A stretch of DNA of 64,000 nucleotides from Manihot esculenta (GCF_001659605.2 NC_035176.2:18865122-18929121); one strand, 5' to 3'; shown: positions 48,801 to 59,690, numbered from the stretch's first letter. The notes: generated from the letters alone by a model not told the origin. A program made the numbers and translations.

Positions 48801-49699
48801 CTTAATGAATTCATTGCTCATAAAAAATCAAAGCAAATGTAGAGAGACCAAATATCAAAGGTTGCATTACCTTGACCATTGTCATTAGCTCTGCACACAA
48901 TGAAGACATACTTGAGGAGTGGGATAAGCGTAAGAGAGTATATAATCAACGAAAGAGCTCCAACTACATCCTCAGGATCTTGAATTCCTCGAGGAAATGT
49001 ATTGTAGAACACGTATAATGGAGAAGTACCCAAGTCTCCATAAACCACGCCCAGACTCTGGAATGCAAACCGCAGAAGCAAAAGCAACGAGAATTTCTGA
49101 AGGAATAAAAATTGTATTAACAAAGAAAACTAGATCAGCATTCAGTAACAGCAACATGTTTACAATCCACTAATTTAATTAAATAATATACAGCACAATT
49201 TGACATAGCAAGTCTCAAAAATACAATATTTCAACTTAGAATCACTGTCAACCAAATGCAAGAACTCATGTACACAAATTCCACAAACTGATATTCAACC
49301 TTCTTGTTATGAATAAGATCAATCCATGTGTACTAGAAAGCTCAAAACCCTAGCCAACTCAAAATTCAAGCTGTGCAAGAAAATGGACTTCAAAGCAGCA
49401 TAAACAAAAAAGATAATATAAAAATACATATGCTTATGAATCATCAAAGTACAGATATACACCACTAACAAAGAGCCAGCGGTGCTTAACTTGGATGACA
49501 TATAACTCCAACTCTTGTTTTATTAAAAGAAATTCAAAAAAAAAAAAAAAAACTGTACTCAAACCTTTTCTCTGTACATATTTCTAAGCCTTCCAGCTTC
49601 CTCATCCATAGGCTGATCAAGCTTTTGATCCAAAACCCACATACTGCCTCTGTTGTTGTCACTGTCGTCATCAATCTCAGTTCTCGAAGTCATTTCCAT
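27808..49699 (-). CDS. KUP10/11: HAK/KUP/KT potassium transporter, KUP10/KUP11 type, eight coding exons
   Basis: A K+ uptake carrier of the K_trans family (12 predicted membrane segments, cytosolic C-terminus), expected in the plasma membrane or tonoplast. Coding exons on the minus strand: 49565-49699, 48871-49096, 47625-47870, 46644-46694, 46239-46499, 45927-46094, 29784-30038 and 27808-28853. All introns are GT-AG, with phase 0 for intron 1 and phase 1 for the rest. The joined 2388 nt give 795 residues, the usual length. The start at 49699 ([12 protein letters not shown]) follows an in-frame TAG; the Met two codons later is the alternative. Residues 28-45 match the family N-terminus ([18 protein letters not shown]) and [10 protein letters not shown] lies at 65-74. 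Exon 5 has [15 protein letters not shown] and exon 7 has ATISATF. Exon 8 (residues 448-795) holds the last membrane segments and the cytosolic tail. No stop or shift is seen, so the gene looks intact despite a 15.9-kb intron 6. KUP10 and KUP11 cannot be told apart by eye. Confidence 0.95.
30088..30195. repeat. Perfect 54-bp tandem duplication
   Basis: Two identical 54-bp units (30088-30141 and 30142-30195) start ATATCAGTGAAAG and end GATTGCTTGAC. It lies in KUP intron 6, just past exon 7. Complete identity implies a recent duplication. Confidence 0.95.
30196..31078. other. Intron sequence up to the first copia primer site
   Basis: A CATCCCTAAATTT...CCGTCCCTAAATTT stretch at 30580-30640 resembles generic plant repeat phrases. 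The 5' LTR of the copia element that primes at 31089 must lie in the right part, but its left end is not identifiable. Confidence 0.4.
31089..34836 (+). mobile_element. Degenerate Ty1/copia element, plus strand, interrupted
   Basis: A primer site TGGTATTAGAGC at 31089-31100 follows an LTR end ...CTCCACA. A decayed gag of the UBN2 type lies at about 31740-32330, with [17 protein letters not shown] near 31970 and [16 protein letters not shown] past a stop. After a minus-strand insertion (32420 to about 33955) the same element resumes with the gag end and protease-like [10 protein letters not shown] (about 34070). The pre-integrase finger (RLGHPSL...CESCQ, 34450-34540) and the start of the integrase core (VHSDVWGS) follow. 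It stops at the centre of an inverted repeat near 34836. RT and the 3' LTR are missing on this strand. Confidence 0.75.
32420..33955 (-). mobile_element. 5'-truncated Ty1/copia fragment, minus strand
   Basis: A 186-bp LTR (32420-32605; TGTTAGACCAACG... on the minus strand) is preceded, reading minus, by the polypurine tract GATGGGGAG (32606-32614). To its right, antisense frames give the RNase H part ([17 protein letters not shown], 32907-33173) and the C-terminal RT part ([14 protein letters not shown], 33177-33359). The N-terminal RT ([10 protein letters not shown] and [17 protein letters not shown] phrases) lies up to about 33955, with stops. Pol 5' of RT and the 5' LTR are absent. It sits in the gag region of the plus-strand copia element. 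Confidence 0.75.
34285..35422. repeat. Large imperfect inverted repeat of copia sequence (arms about 550 bp)
   Basis: The plus arm (34285-34836) carries protease/pre-integrase/integrase sequence. The arm at 34880-35422 is the same region in reverse complement, with roughly 10-12% differences by eye. The spacer is only about 43 bp. Paired landmarks are CAGATTATTGG (34342)/CCAATAATCTG (35355), GGTTGGGGCATCC/GGATGCCCCAACC and GCAAAGTGATGATGC/GCAATATCACTTT. It could fold into a long hairpin in RNA that reads through intron 6. Confidence 0.85.
34880..36370 (-). mobile_element. Deleted Ty1/copia fragment with 5' LTR, minus strand
   Basis: On the minus strand, an LTR (35889-36370, itself split by a TRIM) ends CTCTACA and is followed by the primer site TGGTATCAGGGC (35888-35877). 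A GC-richer leader of about 400 bp follows, then pre-integrase/integrase sequence (35422-34880) without gag. Its LTR differs from that at 32420-32605, so the two minus-strand fragments are different elements. The rest of pol has been lost at the inverted-repeat centre. Confidence 0.65.
36023..36335 (+). mobile_element. TRIM element, 313 bp
   Basis: LTRs of 117 and 115 bp (36023-36139 and 36221-36335) share GAATCCCACATCGG and end AAATTTAACA. A decayed primer site (TAGTATCACACC) follows the first and a purine tract (GTGAGGAGAGTG, 36209-36220) precedes the second. Perfect ACTTC duplications (36018-36022 and 36336-36340) flank it. There is no coding capacity. It is inserted in the copia LTR at 35889-36370. 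Confidence 0.92.
36371..36990. other. Intron sequence with a possible solitary copia LTR end and primer site
   Basis: ...GGATCGTAACA (ending 36625) followed by TGGTATCAAAGT (36629-36640) looks like an LTR/primer-site junction on the plus strand. No partner LTR or coding sequence was found, so this may be a relic. Confidence 0.35.
36991..38574 (+). mobile_element. TR-GAG type copia element (gag only), 1584 bp
   Basis: LTRs at 36991-37242 and 38320-38574 flank one gag region, and CCTTC duplications (36986-36990 and 38575-38579) are perfect. The 5' LTR has lost its TG and CA ends (CG...TA) by transitions; the 3' LTR keeps TG...CA. The primer site TGGTATCAGAGC is at 37243-37254 and a purine tract (AAGGGAAAA) at 38311-38319. 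The interior has no pol at all, which defines it as gag-only and non-autonomous. Confidence 0.9.
37310..38118 (+). pseudogene. Copia gag (UBN2 type) of the TR-GAG element
   Basis: The frame begins at about 37310 with [17 protein letters not shown] and continues through stops and shifts. The open C-terminal part (37744-38118) carries a zinc knuckle [13 protein letters not shown] in which the last Cys of the CCHC is replaced by Phe. A stop at 38116-38118 precedes a Ser/Cys-poor tail with repeated GAGAAGTGC phrases (38150-38280). It is unlikely to be a working Gag. Confidence 0.75.
38721..42961 (-). mobile_element. Complete Ty1/copia element lacking gag, minus strand
   Basis: LTRs of 227 bp each (38721-38947 and 42735-42961) differ at about a dozen positions by eye. 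Perfect CAATC duplications (38716-38720 and 42962-42966) flank the element. The primer site on the minus strand is TGGTATCAGAGCC, just left of 42735. The polypurine tract GAGGGGGAG is just right of 38947. The interior codes for most of pol but has no recognisable UBN2 gag between the leader and the protease. It is the best-preserved pol in the window. Confidence 0.95.
38999..42305 (-). pseudogene. Copia pol (protease, integrase, RT, RNase H), broken at three points
   Basis: The first frame (42305-40980) has the protease motif [10 protein letters not shown], a pre-integrase HHCC finger (RWGHPS...CESCQ) and the integrase triad: D in VHSDIWGP, D in LRSDNAREY and E in [10 protein letters not shown] frameshift near 41,030 moves to the linker (41020-40451). 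There HPG is followed by TGA where Trp is expected. RT follows (40441-39269) with [12 protein letters not shown] and [10 protein letters not shown] one-base shift near 39,300 leads to the RNase H end ([12 protein letters not shown]...ADVFTKSL, to 39018). The original protein is no longer made whole. The conserved sites are intact, so inactivation is recent. Confidence 0.9.
43002..45648 (+). mobile_element. Decayed Ty1/copia element, plus strand
   Basis: LTRs at 43002-43196 and 45460-45648 share ACATAATCTGTACATAATTAAAGG and end GTTACA. The primer site TGGTATCAAAGC starts at 43197. The tract GAGGGGGAG lies at 45451-45459. The flanks CTTTT (42997-43001) and CTTGT (45649-45653) fit a duplication with one change. 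Remnants inside are pre-integrase (RLGHPSL near 44120), RT ([11 protein letters not shown] near 44300; YIDDIIII near 44500) and RNase H ([14 protein letters not shown] near 45010). It has deletions and many stops. Its left end is 40 bp from the neighbouring copia element. Confidence 0.85.
44159..44240 (+). repeat. Fragment of a foreign copia LTR inside the 43002-45648 element
   Basis: This stretch (CCTAATTTAGATTGATT...TCAATTCAATTGAAATAAAA) matches the reverse complement of the outer part of the LTR at 32420-32605. It sits exactly where integrase and the N-terminal RT are missing. Confidence 0.55.
47214..47233 (+). repeat. Poly(C) run, 20 bases, in KUP intron 3
   Basis: Twenty consecutive C on the plus strand give a G20 run in the sense transcript. 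Such a run can form G-quadruplex structures and is prone to length change. Confidence 0.9.
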
Positions 49700-51034
49700 A
49701 ATCGATTCTGATTGATTACCCTAGCTCCTTAACCAAGAATTTTCGCTCTCTAGATTAAAAGGTACAAAATTCACAAATCTCCAACAAGACCCAGCTATCA
49801 AATCCTAAATTCAAAACACAAAAGTAATCGGAACCCAAGACTAAAATTCTAGTCTTCACTTGAAATCCATCCTCAAAACCAAGAAAGAATTGAAACCCAC
49901 CACAAAAGTTTAGATGGATTATAGAAACTAAAAATAAAATCAAGACTCAGTACTTCCCTAATCTCTTGAAACCCAAAATTGAGCTGGAAACTTGAAAGCA
50001 AGAAGAAGTTGCAAAAAGGGAACAACACAAATAGCTTGAAATTAAAAACAGAGGTGAAAAATAAGCAAATCTGAAGTTTCATTGACACTTGAATCAAATG
50101 GCAAAAAGCTGCATACCAAAAGAACACAATAAGAGAACAAAAACGGAGACCCAAATGAGGATAGACCAGCTCAACAAATACCTACACAAAAACTCCAATG
50201 GAAGAAGAGACAAAGATTTTTATATTAATTTTTCTTTTGCGTTGGCACCTAAAATTCCCGAGTGGGGTCACTTCAACCTCAGCCACAGGGCTCTAAACCA
50301 GTTTATTTAACCCATAAGCAAAAGATAGATAAAAAGCAAAACCCAAGTCAAATTTTCGAAGCAGCAAAAGAGAGAAGCTGCCTGCAACAGAACCCACAAA
50401 GAGAAAGAGATAGAGATGGTGCCTGTGCAGCTTGTCAGGGTCCTCGTTGGCTGCTCGTTTTTAATATACCGAGAGAAACAGAGCTTTCAGTAATCAGTTA
50501 ACGGACAAGAGAGAGAAGGATTACTCTGTTTTTGTTGTTTTTATCATTTGATGTCCCCACACACCTCAGAGACTACACATTTATTACAGTTTTTTTTTTC
50601 TCTCTCTTCTGCCCTTCCATAGAAATAATATTCAACTTTTCTTTTTCCTCGACACACTGGCTGCTCCAAATATTTTCATATTTTTTAAATATAAAATATT
50701 TTTTAAAATATTTTCTGCACAAAAATATAAAAATATAAAAAATAAAATAATATGATATTATATTTTCATATGTTTTAATCTTTTACATTTGATTTGCAAA
50801 AGAATTTCAATTAAAATGCCTTTTATATTTTCTAGCAACATTCAAAAAATTTGATAAATAAAAAATATTTTTTAATTAAAGAAATTAAGTCGATTATAAA
50901 AAACTTACTTTCTCCTTTAAAAGATAATCATTTCTTAAGCTTTAAAATTTTGTTAATACTTGATAATAGCCGAACTTCAAATGCCAAAATCTTAAAAAAA
51001 TTCATACTAAAATACTTAGTCTAAATTTAAATAG
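49700..51034 (-). promoter_or_regulatory. KUP 5' UTR and promoter region
   Basis: Reading minus, from about 50500 to 49700 the sequence is moderately GC, with CT-rich stretches (for example 50385-50420) typical of plant 5' UTRs. A splice-acceptor-like TTTTAATCTAG lies at about 49750, so a leader intron is possible. Beyond 50590 the sequence is very AT-rich (ATATTTTATATTT near 50690), as in a promoter. The exact transcription start and TATA box cannot be fixed. Confidence 0.4.
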
Positions 51035-51439
51035 TGTCCGAGGTGTGGCTCCACATCTTATGTAAGCATAGGATCAATTCAAGTAAGCTGGATTAGGCTC
51101 AAATCTGTTTGTGAAGGCCCTAATCCCATATATCTGTTAGTTCACATAAAATAATAAATTTTATAATGTCAGGATCATATTCAAGTGGCGCCGAGTGAAA
51201 TTAAATGATCTCTTGATATCTTCATATGGACGGCGAATGTAAATATAATTATAAGCGTAGGACGACAGTTATACATCACTAAAAGATAAAAAATAAGAGG
51301 AATAAAAGAATACGCAAGGAAAATAGAAACTAAGTTTATCAAAATATACTTTGAACCTAACTCATTATTGGATTTCAGATATCAATTGGTGCCGTATGTG
51401 GGAAAATGAAAGAAATTTTATATTTACCGGAGTTCTCAT

Positions 51440-53247
51440 CCTCATTCACCCACTGAGATCTACATGACCAATCACAGTAAAAACCATATAGAAATCACCC
51501 CAAACAACTTGATCTCGACTCAGAAAGGTCCACAGTTCTTGTTCTTTAGCCCAACCGCCCCAGTAAATCAGCCACCCATGTTGCTTAACCCTTCACCAAG
51601 TTCAACTGGGACCATACTCCAAACTTCCCTGTCTGACCAAGAACTGCAAAGTATAGCTCTCCAGTTATAGAACACTGCCCACTGGTTAAGCCAGATGTTA
51701 CAGCAAAGAGGGTTCAATACCTTATTGATCAAACCACCTGTAGCCGAAGGGCTCAATATTAATGAGCCCTAACCCACATTGAACTATCAAATCCCTAACA
51801 GAGCAGTAGGAGGACAGAAGATGGAGACGGGGAAGCAATTTGAGGAAACGAGACAATAACCCGAGCTAGAGGCAGGATAGCAAGGGAGCTCATTGAGAAT
51901 GATGGGGCCGAGAGATACTCTTCCGAGCTCACAAAAAGGTCGAAAAGTGAAGAGTTAGAAAAAAACTACTGCCTAGAGAAAAGGCCTAGAAGGGAAGGCG
52001 CAGACGTAGACTAAAAGTTAAAAAGAGTGAAAGAGCAACTATTGACAGAGTTAGGAGCACGAGATAACAACAGTCCCTTATTTCCACCCTCATCGCTGTT
52101 TATAAAATGAGTTCAGCAGGAAACAATACCAAAGAAGTTCATGATGCCAACTTTAACAGCTTATGATGGGATGGGGAACTTCCGAGAGCATGTCTTGAAC
52201 TACAAGACATTCATGGAGTTGCAGACTCATTCAGATGCCCTGATGTGTAAAGTATTTTCAACCACCTTAATAAGACCAGCCCGGGCATCGTTCGATAGCC
52301 TGGAGTCGGGGAGCATCAAGAACTTCATGGATCGGACTAGTGTATTCATCAGCAGATTCATTGTTGGAGTTCCTGCAGAAAGAAAGACGAGTTACTTAGA
52401 GACCGTTCAGTAGAGGAGGAATGAATTTCTAAGAGAGTATGTTGCTAGGTTCAACTCTGAGACTTTGCAGATACTCGAGCTAGATGAGGGAAGAGCTGTA
52501 GAAGCCATGCAGAATGGCACAACCTCCTAGGAGTTCTTTGGATTGCTGTGCAAAAAGCCCCTACTACCTTGTCAGAGATAATGAAGAGGGCGAAAAAATA
52601 CATAAAGAATGATGATTCCTTGACGACCAGTCGATTTGCCAGGAATGACAAAGAGAGAGCTTCGATTGGAGAGGATAAGAGGCAAGACAAGTCAAAGGAG
52701 ACAGGACTGGGGACCGAAGCCACTGAACAAACACAGATGGCAAAGAAAAGAACATAGACCTTACCAACCCCGGCTCCCCACTGAAGTCACTCCCTTGAAT
52801 GTGTCCAGAGTCAAAGTACTCGTAGCAATCCAGAATAAAGATTTCATTCAATGGCCCAAGCCCATGAAAGTAGAAGGGACCTAGATAAATACTGTCAATA
52901 CCATAGAACACACGGCCATGACACGAACGACTATTATCAGCTAATAAACAAGATAGAAAGGCTGATTAAGAGAGGCCATCTCTGGAATATTATAAAAAAG
53001 CCAGAAGAGTAGAGCCAATAACAAGGTGCGGCTGGCGAAAGGCCTAGAAGGCAAATCAGAGCACCAATAAATAATGGCTCCAGTGGAACAATTAATATGA
53101 TTATAGGAGAAACTAGAGGTCGTATGAGTAGGATGGGGAAAAAGAGAGGTATAAATGAAAATGAAAGCGATATAAAGGTGATGCAAGTCACTGAGCACAC
53201 CCCAATAACCATCTCCTTCTCCCCAAAGGATGCACAAGGGGTACAGA
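51440..53247 (+). pseudogene. Tat-type gag, degenerate
   Basis: The recognisable core is at 52141-52410: P-TLTAYDGMGNFREHVLNY, a CKVFSTTL phrase, then SIKNFMDRTSVFISRF and KTSYLETVQ. After a stop it continues RRNEFLREYVARFNSE (52413-52470). The tail near 53080-53240 has the GTINMIIGETRGR phrase that precedes the protease in Tat elements. Stops interrupt it throughout, and the protease is cut by the insertion at 53248. Confidence 0.75.
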
Positions 53248-56200
53248 TGTTAGTGTGTTTGCCCTAGGCCATTATCTTGGACCTTTTTGTATGTCATTTT
53301 GATTATTAATAAAAGTGGTTTTTATCATCATTATTATTTGTTTGCATGTTATATAATAATAATTAAACATCCCTGGTTATTTATTATTATGGTGATAATA
53401 ATAAAATATGACTAGTATGATCATTGATTGATAATCATGAGATGATTATGTATATGTTGATATAATTCAATAATCATAGATACTTGTTAGAGAACAAAGT
53501 ATTGGATGGACCCGCATTGAGATCACTACATGGGTTATTGTCATAAGTGAATCTCAAAGTAGTTATGTCTTAATCCTTTGACTTGAGATTGTCATAGTTT
53601 CCAACATAAGGACTATTATGTTTTGACATAACCAAACATTGTCTTTAATCAGACAATTATAAAGGTTATGATTGAGCATAATAGAAATTATGTAGAGGAT
53701 ATTGAACAATTAAAATAGAATTTGTCCTTCTCTTTGAAAGAGATATCTTCTGGGCCCCTCAATAAGTAAGACTGAGAAATGTATGGCCATGCTCAAATGA
53801 TTTGATAGTGTGATCAATATCATTTGGTTTTATCAGTCTACTTAGAGATCGAGAAATCACAAGTTTGAACATTATAAGTTTGACATTGACCATGACTTTT
53901 ATTCAAACTAGATATCGCGTGACAAAGGGATTAATACATGTTTTATTTATTAGGTTTTATCGGACTATCGATTCTCATATTAGTTAGGTAGTCATAATAT
54001 CTTGCTAGAGGCCACTTATGATTTATGGGCCTGGTGGGACTGGGCCTACTGCCAATTAATGTGAGCCCATTAGATCACACACAAAAGAACGTCGTTGATA
54101 TGCTATATCATATTAATGTGCTAAAAGCCCATTAATATAATTAATAATAATAAAGATATTATTATTATTAATATTAATTATTTATTATTATAAAATAATA
54201 ATATTTAAAAGATCTGCAGTTTATCTGTAACTGTTATAGATAAAAAAAATTTTCGGTTTTCCTTATAAAAATAAACTATCATGTAAGATATTTGAGTATC
54301 TGCGAGATTGTGATAGTGGGGGTGTGATCACAACTCTTTTACGAAAAGAATTGTGGGAAAACAAAAGACTAAAAATGAATAAAAACTTCTTCTGCGAATT
54401 GTGGGAGCAACATTTTGAGAAATCGTTTTTGAGTTGAAGATTGGGGAGCACATAGCTTATCCATCTCTGAGAGAGCTAGCACTCTAGAAGGATAAATGAT
54501 AGAGCATATTTTAGTCCATATTATCATAATCTTATTGATGTTTATTTACATATTTTCTACCTAATTTTGTGGATTTAATCATGTTTTGCAGATATTAGGT
54601 GTAAAGAGACAATTTGGAGAAAATACTCTTAAAACTGCCAAAAAATGTCAAATATGGAAAATGCCAAAAAAGGAAAGTTTTCAAAAAAGGAAAGTCTTCA
54701 AATAAGAAAAGTGTAGAAGCAAAAGCAAATAAGGAAAGCTCAGTCAGAAGATTATTTGAAATTCAAAATGCAAACCTTCGTTTCCTTATTCAAAGATGAG
54801 CACACACTGCAGCAGTCAAATCTTCCTATTTAGGCAGCAAGATTTCAAGGAGATGCACTTGCCTCTTCCACATTCAGTATTCAAAATTCAAACGAAGGCT
54901 CCACCTAAAAAGGAAAGACTGGACATATATCTTTCCACTTCTGCACATTAATGACTGCACGCTCTCCTTCCTCTTTTGCAGTCCATGCGCATGCCATTTG
55001 CCTCCTGAAGCCAAGGCGCGCGTCCTTCCTCTTCTGAAAGCCTTGGGACGTGCCTCTTTCCTTCTGAAGCTCAAGCCACGCATCCTTCCTCTTTTGAAAG
55101 CATTAATGCACGATTCTTTCCTCTTCTGAAGACAAGCCGCGCGCCTCCTTCCCTCTAGTGAGCTTGCAACGCGATACTTTCCTCTTTTGCAACAACTTAG
55201 GCAGCAAGTTGTACATGGGCAGTATCTTGGGCAGTCTCTTCACTAATTAGGAGGCAAGGGAGACCTAGGGCAGCATCTAATCCTATTTAAAGAGAGCACA
55301 AGGCCAGCCGCACATCTCTTCTACCTCTCTCCACGTTTTTGCAACTCCTTTGGCACAAGACTCTCATTCGGCTCCATCTTCTTCTGCCTTTCTTTTATTT
55401 TTGGTTTTTGTTCAGCCATGAGTGGCTGAAACCTTTTTATCTAGTTGAGAATTGGTTGAAACTAAGGTTGTTTTATGGGTTGTGAGATCTGAATACACCT
55501 TGTTTGTCTTTTGGTTATTCAATATTCATACAGTTCATGCTTGAAATCTATTATTACTTTGTTGTTTTGATCAAATTGGCCACTTGATTCTTGATTGCAA
55601 GGTAATTAATTGTTAGTTTGGATAATTTTTAGTCCGTAATTGCTGGAATTATTCAAACATAAGAACACTTGGTGTAACAACTAAGGAATTGTATGATCTA
55701 GCAACATCTCATGCGTTTGAGTAGTTAGGATTGGATCTTTCTCTTTCTTCATGCAATTAACAATTGTTTTGATGCTTAAGGTCCAAAGACGTTCCTTGGC
55801 AATTTGTTAATTAGTAATTAATTAGAGGACATTCCCTAATTGATTTAATCATAAGGAGAGACATGGTGGTGAGAAGCATTTTCCATCTCCATAACTAATC
55901 TATTGAATCAACCAAAAGAACATAAGTTTCAATGATCAATCTAAACAACCAAAGTGGATCCATCTCTTCAACTAGACCTTTCTCATATTTGATTTCGTCT
56001 TATTTTTATTATGCTCTTATTTAATTACTTTCAGTAGTTGTTAAATCAAATCAATCTCAAAACCCCCCATTTTACTTTTATTGCACTTTCTTTTTATTCC
56101 GCTTTCAGTTACCTGCTTTCAGTTGTGTTTTCAGTTAATTCTCTTGGTCTCGTTGAGAAAAATAGATAAGTTTCAAATTCTCTGTGGATTCGATCCTTTA

Positions 56201-56484
56201 CCACTATCTGCAGTAGTAATATTGTTGATAACCGGAAAGGTTATTTTTGACCGGCTTCGACAACCGCGAGTCAATAAAGGACGTTCGTATGGATACCATA
56301 GAGAGTGTTCGTTTCAAAAGCAGCACCATCAGTCCAGAATAGTATCTTCTCATCGAGTCTAACAGGTTAGTCTCTTATCCTTTCTTTCGAAATAAACGAA
56401 GCACTCGGATCCTGTGAAGGAAACCAGAGATTTTTATTTTTCCGCTGCGTGTTTTGGGTTGCAATAATCTCTAGGTCTAGTACA
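53248..56484 (+). mobile_element. Probable solo LTR inside the Tat element, carrying a nested solo LTR
   Basis: It starts TGTTAGTGTGTTTGCCCTAGG and ends about ...GGTCTAGTACA. The right part has the TTTTCCGCTGCGTGTTTTGGGTTGC phrase common at copia LTR ends. Without the nested insertion (54497-56273 plus duplication) it is about 1.46 kb. It has no coding frames and contains an AATAAT-rich tract at about 54135-54200. A target duplication is not evident (ACAGA against TAATA), so the right end is uncertain. Confidence 0.55.
54497..56273 (+). mobile_element. Athila-like solo LTR
   Basis: The 1777-bp LTR begins TGATAGAGCATATTTTAG and ends ...CCGCGAGTCA. The phrase TTCTCTGTGGATTCGATCC near its end is typical of Athila LTRs. 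Perfect ATAAA duplications (54492-54496 and 56274-56278) flank it. It is nested in the LTR at 53248-56484. There are no coding frames. Confidence 0.85.
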
Positions 56485-58560
56485 TAATATGGCATACATG
56501 ATAGATCCAATAGCAGAAGTATAAGGAATCTTATTCATCTATTCTCGCTCATCAGATGTCATCCAATAGCCGGGGATTGATCCTGAGGTGATGACCTGCA
56601 AACTGAACATCTTTCCCTATGCTAAGCCCGTGAAATAGAAGAAAAGAGTCTTTAGGAAAGAGAAACAATAGGCCATGAGGAAGGAAGTAGAGAAATTAGA
56701 AAAGGCCGAATTTACTAGGGAAGTAATGTACCCACAGTAGTTAGCTAACCATGTGTTAGTAAAAAAGGCCAATGGAAAGTATAGGATATGTATAGACTTC
56801 ACCAACCTAAACTAGGTCTGGCCAAAATATTGTTATCCCCTCTCTGACATTAATAAAATGGTCAATTCTACGGCTGATTTATTACTTATCATCTTTGGAT
56901 GCTATGTCAGGGTATCACCAAATCTCATGGATAAATCAAATGAAGAGAAGACCTCATTTATAACTAAAAATGGGACATATTGCTATAAGGCTATGCCTTT
57001 TAGGTTGAAAAATATCGTGGCTACATACCAGTGTCTGATGAATAAAATCTTCAAGACTAGACAGGGAGAAATATAGAGGTGTATGTTGATGATGTGGTGG
57101 ATAAAAGCTGAACATTCCAATAACATTTGACTGACCTAGAAGAGGTCTTCTAGGTCCTGTAGCCATACAAAATGAGGTTAAATCCTGCAAAGTATGCTTT
57201 CTTCATTAAAGGAGGGACATTTTTGGGTTACATGATCAATGAGAAGGGCATAGAGCCAAACCTAGAAAAGATAGAAGCCATATTGAACATGCCTAAGCCA
57301 ACCTGCGTGACAGATGTACAGAGTCTCATGGGAAGAGTAGTAGCACTTAACAAGTTCATGTCCAAGTTTGCAGAAAGATGCTTACCCTTCTTCAAGAAGT
57401 TAAGGAAAGTCCCAAATTTTGGATGGCCAAAGGATTGCCAAGAAGGCTTTAAGAGCCTTAAGGAATATCTCAGCTCCCCATATATGCTCATAAGTCCCTT
57501 GGTGGGGGAAGAGTTGTTGATCTACTTAGCTGAATCAAAATAGGTGGTGAGTGTCGTGCTAGTAAGGGAAGAGCTAGGGATTCAGAAGCCGATCTTCTAT
57601 GTCAGCAAGGTACTTAAGGATGCCAAGGTCAGGTATATGAACATAGAAAAGTTGGCATTCACTTTGTTACTAGCAGTGAGGAAATTTAAAATGCATCTGG
57701 AAGATCACCAAGGAGTGGTGATGACTGATCAGCCTTTGAAAAACATCTTGCACATGCCTGAAACTTTAGGGCGGATGTTAGTGTGGTCGATAGAAATTAG
57801 CTTGTATTGCCTCATTTACCAACCTCGGACAACAATCAAAGCATAGGCCTTGGTCGACTTCATAGCTGAATGCTCCTTTAGCACGATTGAGAACGAATAG
57901 AGTAACATTTTATCGGAATCAGGGGAAAAGAGGGTAGAGGGCATACTTTGGCATGAATTCGTATGGAATCTATTTAAAGATGGAGTCGAGTTCTAGAGGT
58001 AGTGGGGTAGGAATCCTTTTGAAAGGACCTAATGAGTTCAAAATATGTTATGCCTTACGCTTTGGGGTTCTTAGCGTCCAATAACATGGCCGAGTATGAA
58101 GCTCTTCTAAATGGAATGCAAATAGCCTTAGAAGTGGGGCAACTGACCTCAAAATAAACAGCGATTCATAACTGATGGTGAACCAAATAATAGGAGTATA
58201 CCAAGCGAAGGACCCGATCATACAAAAGTACTTAGCTAAAGTATGAGTCTTAGAAGCCAACCTTGGTGAGCAAGGGATTATAGTTGAATACAAATGAATA
58301 CCTCGAGAGGAAAATGAAGAAGCATACCTACTTAGCAAAATGCATGTAGAAGAGTTAGAGCAATTCTCGGACGAGGTGTATGTGCAGGAAATCGACGTCC
58401 CTACTTTTGAAAAGCTAACCTTCATTATGCAAGTTGATGAAGAACAAATATGGATGACCCCATACCTTGAGTATCTCAAAGCTAGGAAATTTTCAGAAGA
58501 CAAAGCAGAAGCTCGGAGAATCGCGGCTAAAGCCGCTAATTACTAGGCGGTAAGAGGGAC
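56485..58560 (+). pseudogene. Tat-type reverse transcriptase and RNase H, degenerate
   Basis: RT begins around 56560 (GIDPEVMTCKLNIFP) and runs through LANHVLVKKANGKYRICIDF and YCYKAMPFRLKN-ATYQ. YVDDVV is present at about 57078-57096 but in a shifted frame. The thumb region (NPAKYAFFIKGGTFLGYMINEKGIE) is at 57172-57260. RNase H (KPIFYVSKVL, 57580) follows, and a second, archaeal-like RNase H region is suggested to 58550. Several Trp and Gln positions are now stops. Confidence 0.75.
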
Positions 58561-58599
58561 TTTATATTAGAGAGGGAAGTCCAGCCCGTGGTTAAGATG

Positions 58600-59690
58600 T
58601 GTAAGGCCAGAAGAGGCATCTAAGATAATCCAAGAAATACACTAGGGAGCCTGTGGAATTCATAAAAGAGCGACCATATTGGCGAATAAGATTTTCCGAC
58701 AAGGGTATTACTGGCTAACAACAAAAAAAGAAGCTGGAGAATTTGTGAAGAAATGTGATGTCTATCAAAGATTCGCCAATGCAATCAACAACCTAGTTAT
58801 ACCAAAGTCAAGTATATCAAGTCCATGGCCGTTCTCGCAGTGGGGGATAGACATTCTAGAACTATTTCCTAAGACTATGGAGAAAAAGAGGTTTGTGATC
58901 GTAGTTGTAGAATATTTCTACAAGTGGCCTGAGGCAAAGGTTGTGCCCACCATCACAGCTTGAAAAGTAATAGACTTTGTATGGGGCAACATCATCTGTC
59001 GGTTTAGGATACTTAGGACACTCATATTGGATAATGGAAAGCAATTCGACTGCAACTTTTTTGGGATTTTACGAGAAACATGGGTATATGACATAAGTTT
59101 TCCTCGGTAGCCCATCCACAGACAAATTACCAAACCGAGGTGACGAATCGAGCTATCCTTCAAGAGTGAAGAAACACTTAGACGGTGCTAAAAAGAATTG
59201 GGCATCTAAGTTGCATAGCATTTTGTGGGCATTCTGGACTATACCTCGAATACCGACTTGAGAAACCCTATTCGCACTAGCATTTGGGACAGAAGATGTA
59301 GTTTCCATAGAGCTGCAAATCCCACACACCGGGTTTAGTTTAATGATGAAGACCTCAATGGTGAGAAACTAAGGAGTAACATGGACACTCTAGAAGAAAT
59401 CAGGGATGAAGTACAAGTGCAAATAGCTGCCTATCAGTAGAAAGCAGCTCGGTACTACAACCAGAAGGTTCGTGAGAGGAACTTGAAAGTTGGGGACCTA
59501 GCCCTGAGAAGACTAAAAGCCACAGGAAAAAGTGCTCCTGTGGAAAAGCTAGCACCGATTTGGGAAGGACCATTTAGAGTTACCAAACTCATCAGACTGG
59601 GAGTATACAAAATTGAATATTTACAGGGGAATCCAAACCTCACACTTGGAACATCTAGCATTTTAAGAGGCACTTTCAATAAGATGTATA
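58600..59690 (+). pseudogene. Tat-type integrase, degenerate
   Basis: The zinc-finger part is RQGYYWLTTKKEAGEFVKKCDVYQ (58690-58770). The first catalytic Asp is in WGIDILELFP and the second appears as LDNGKQFD near 59030. The region of the catalytic Glu (about 59120-59150) is decayed. The C-terminal WEGPFRVTKL (59555-59590) is the GPY/F-like module. There are stops throughout. Confidence 0.75.
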
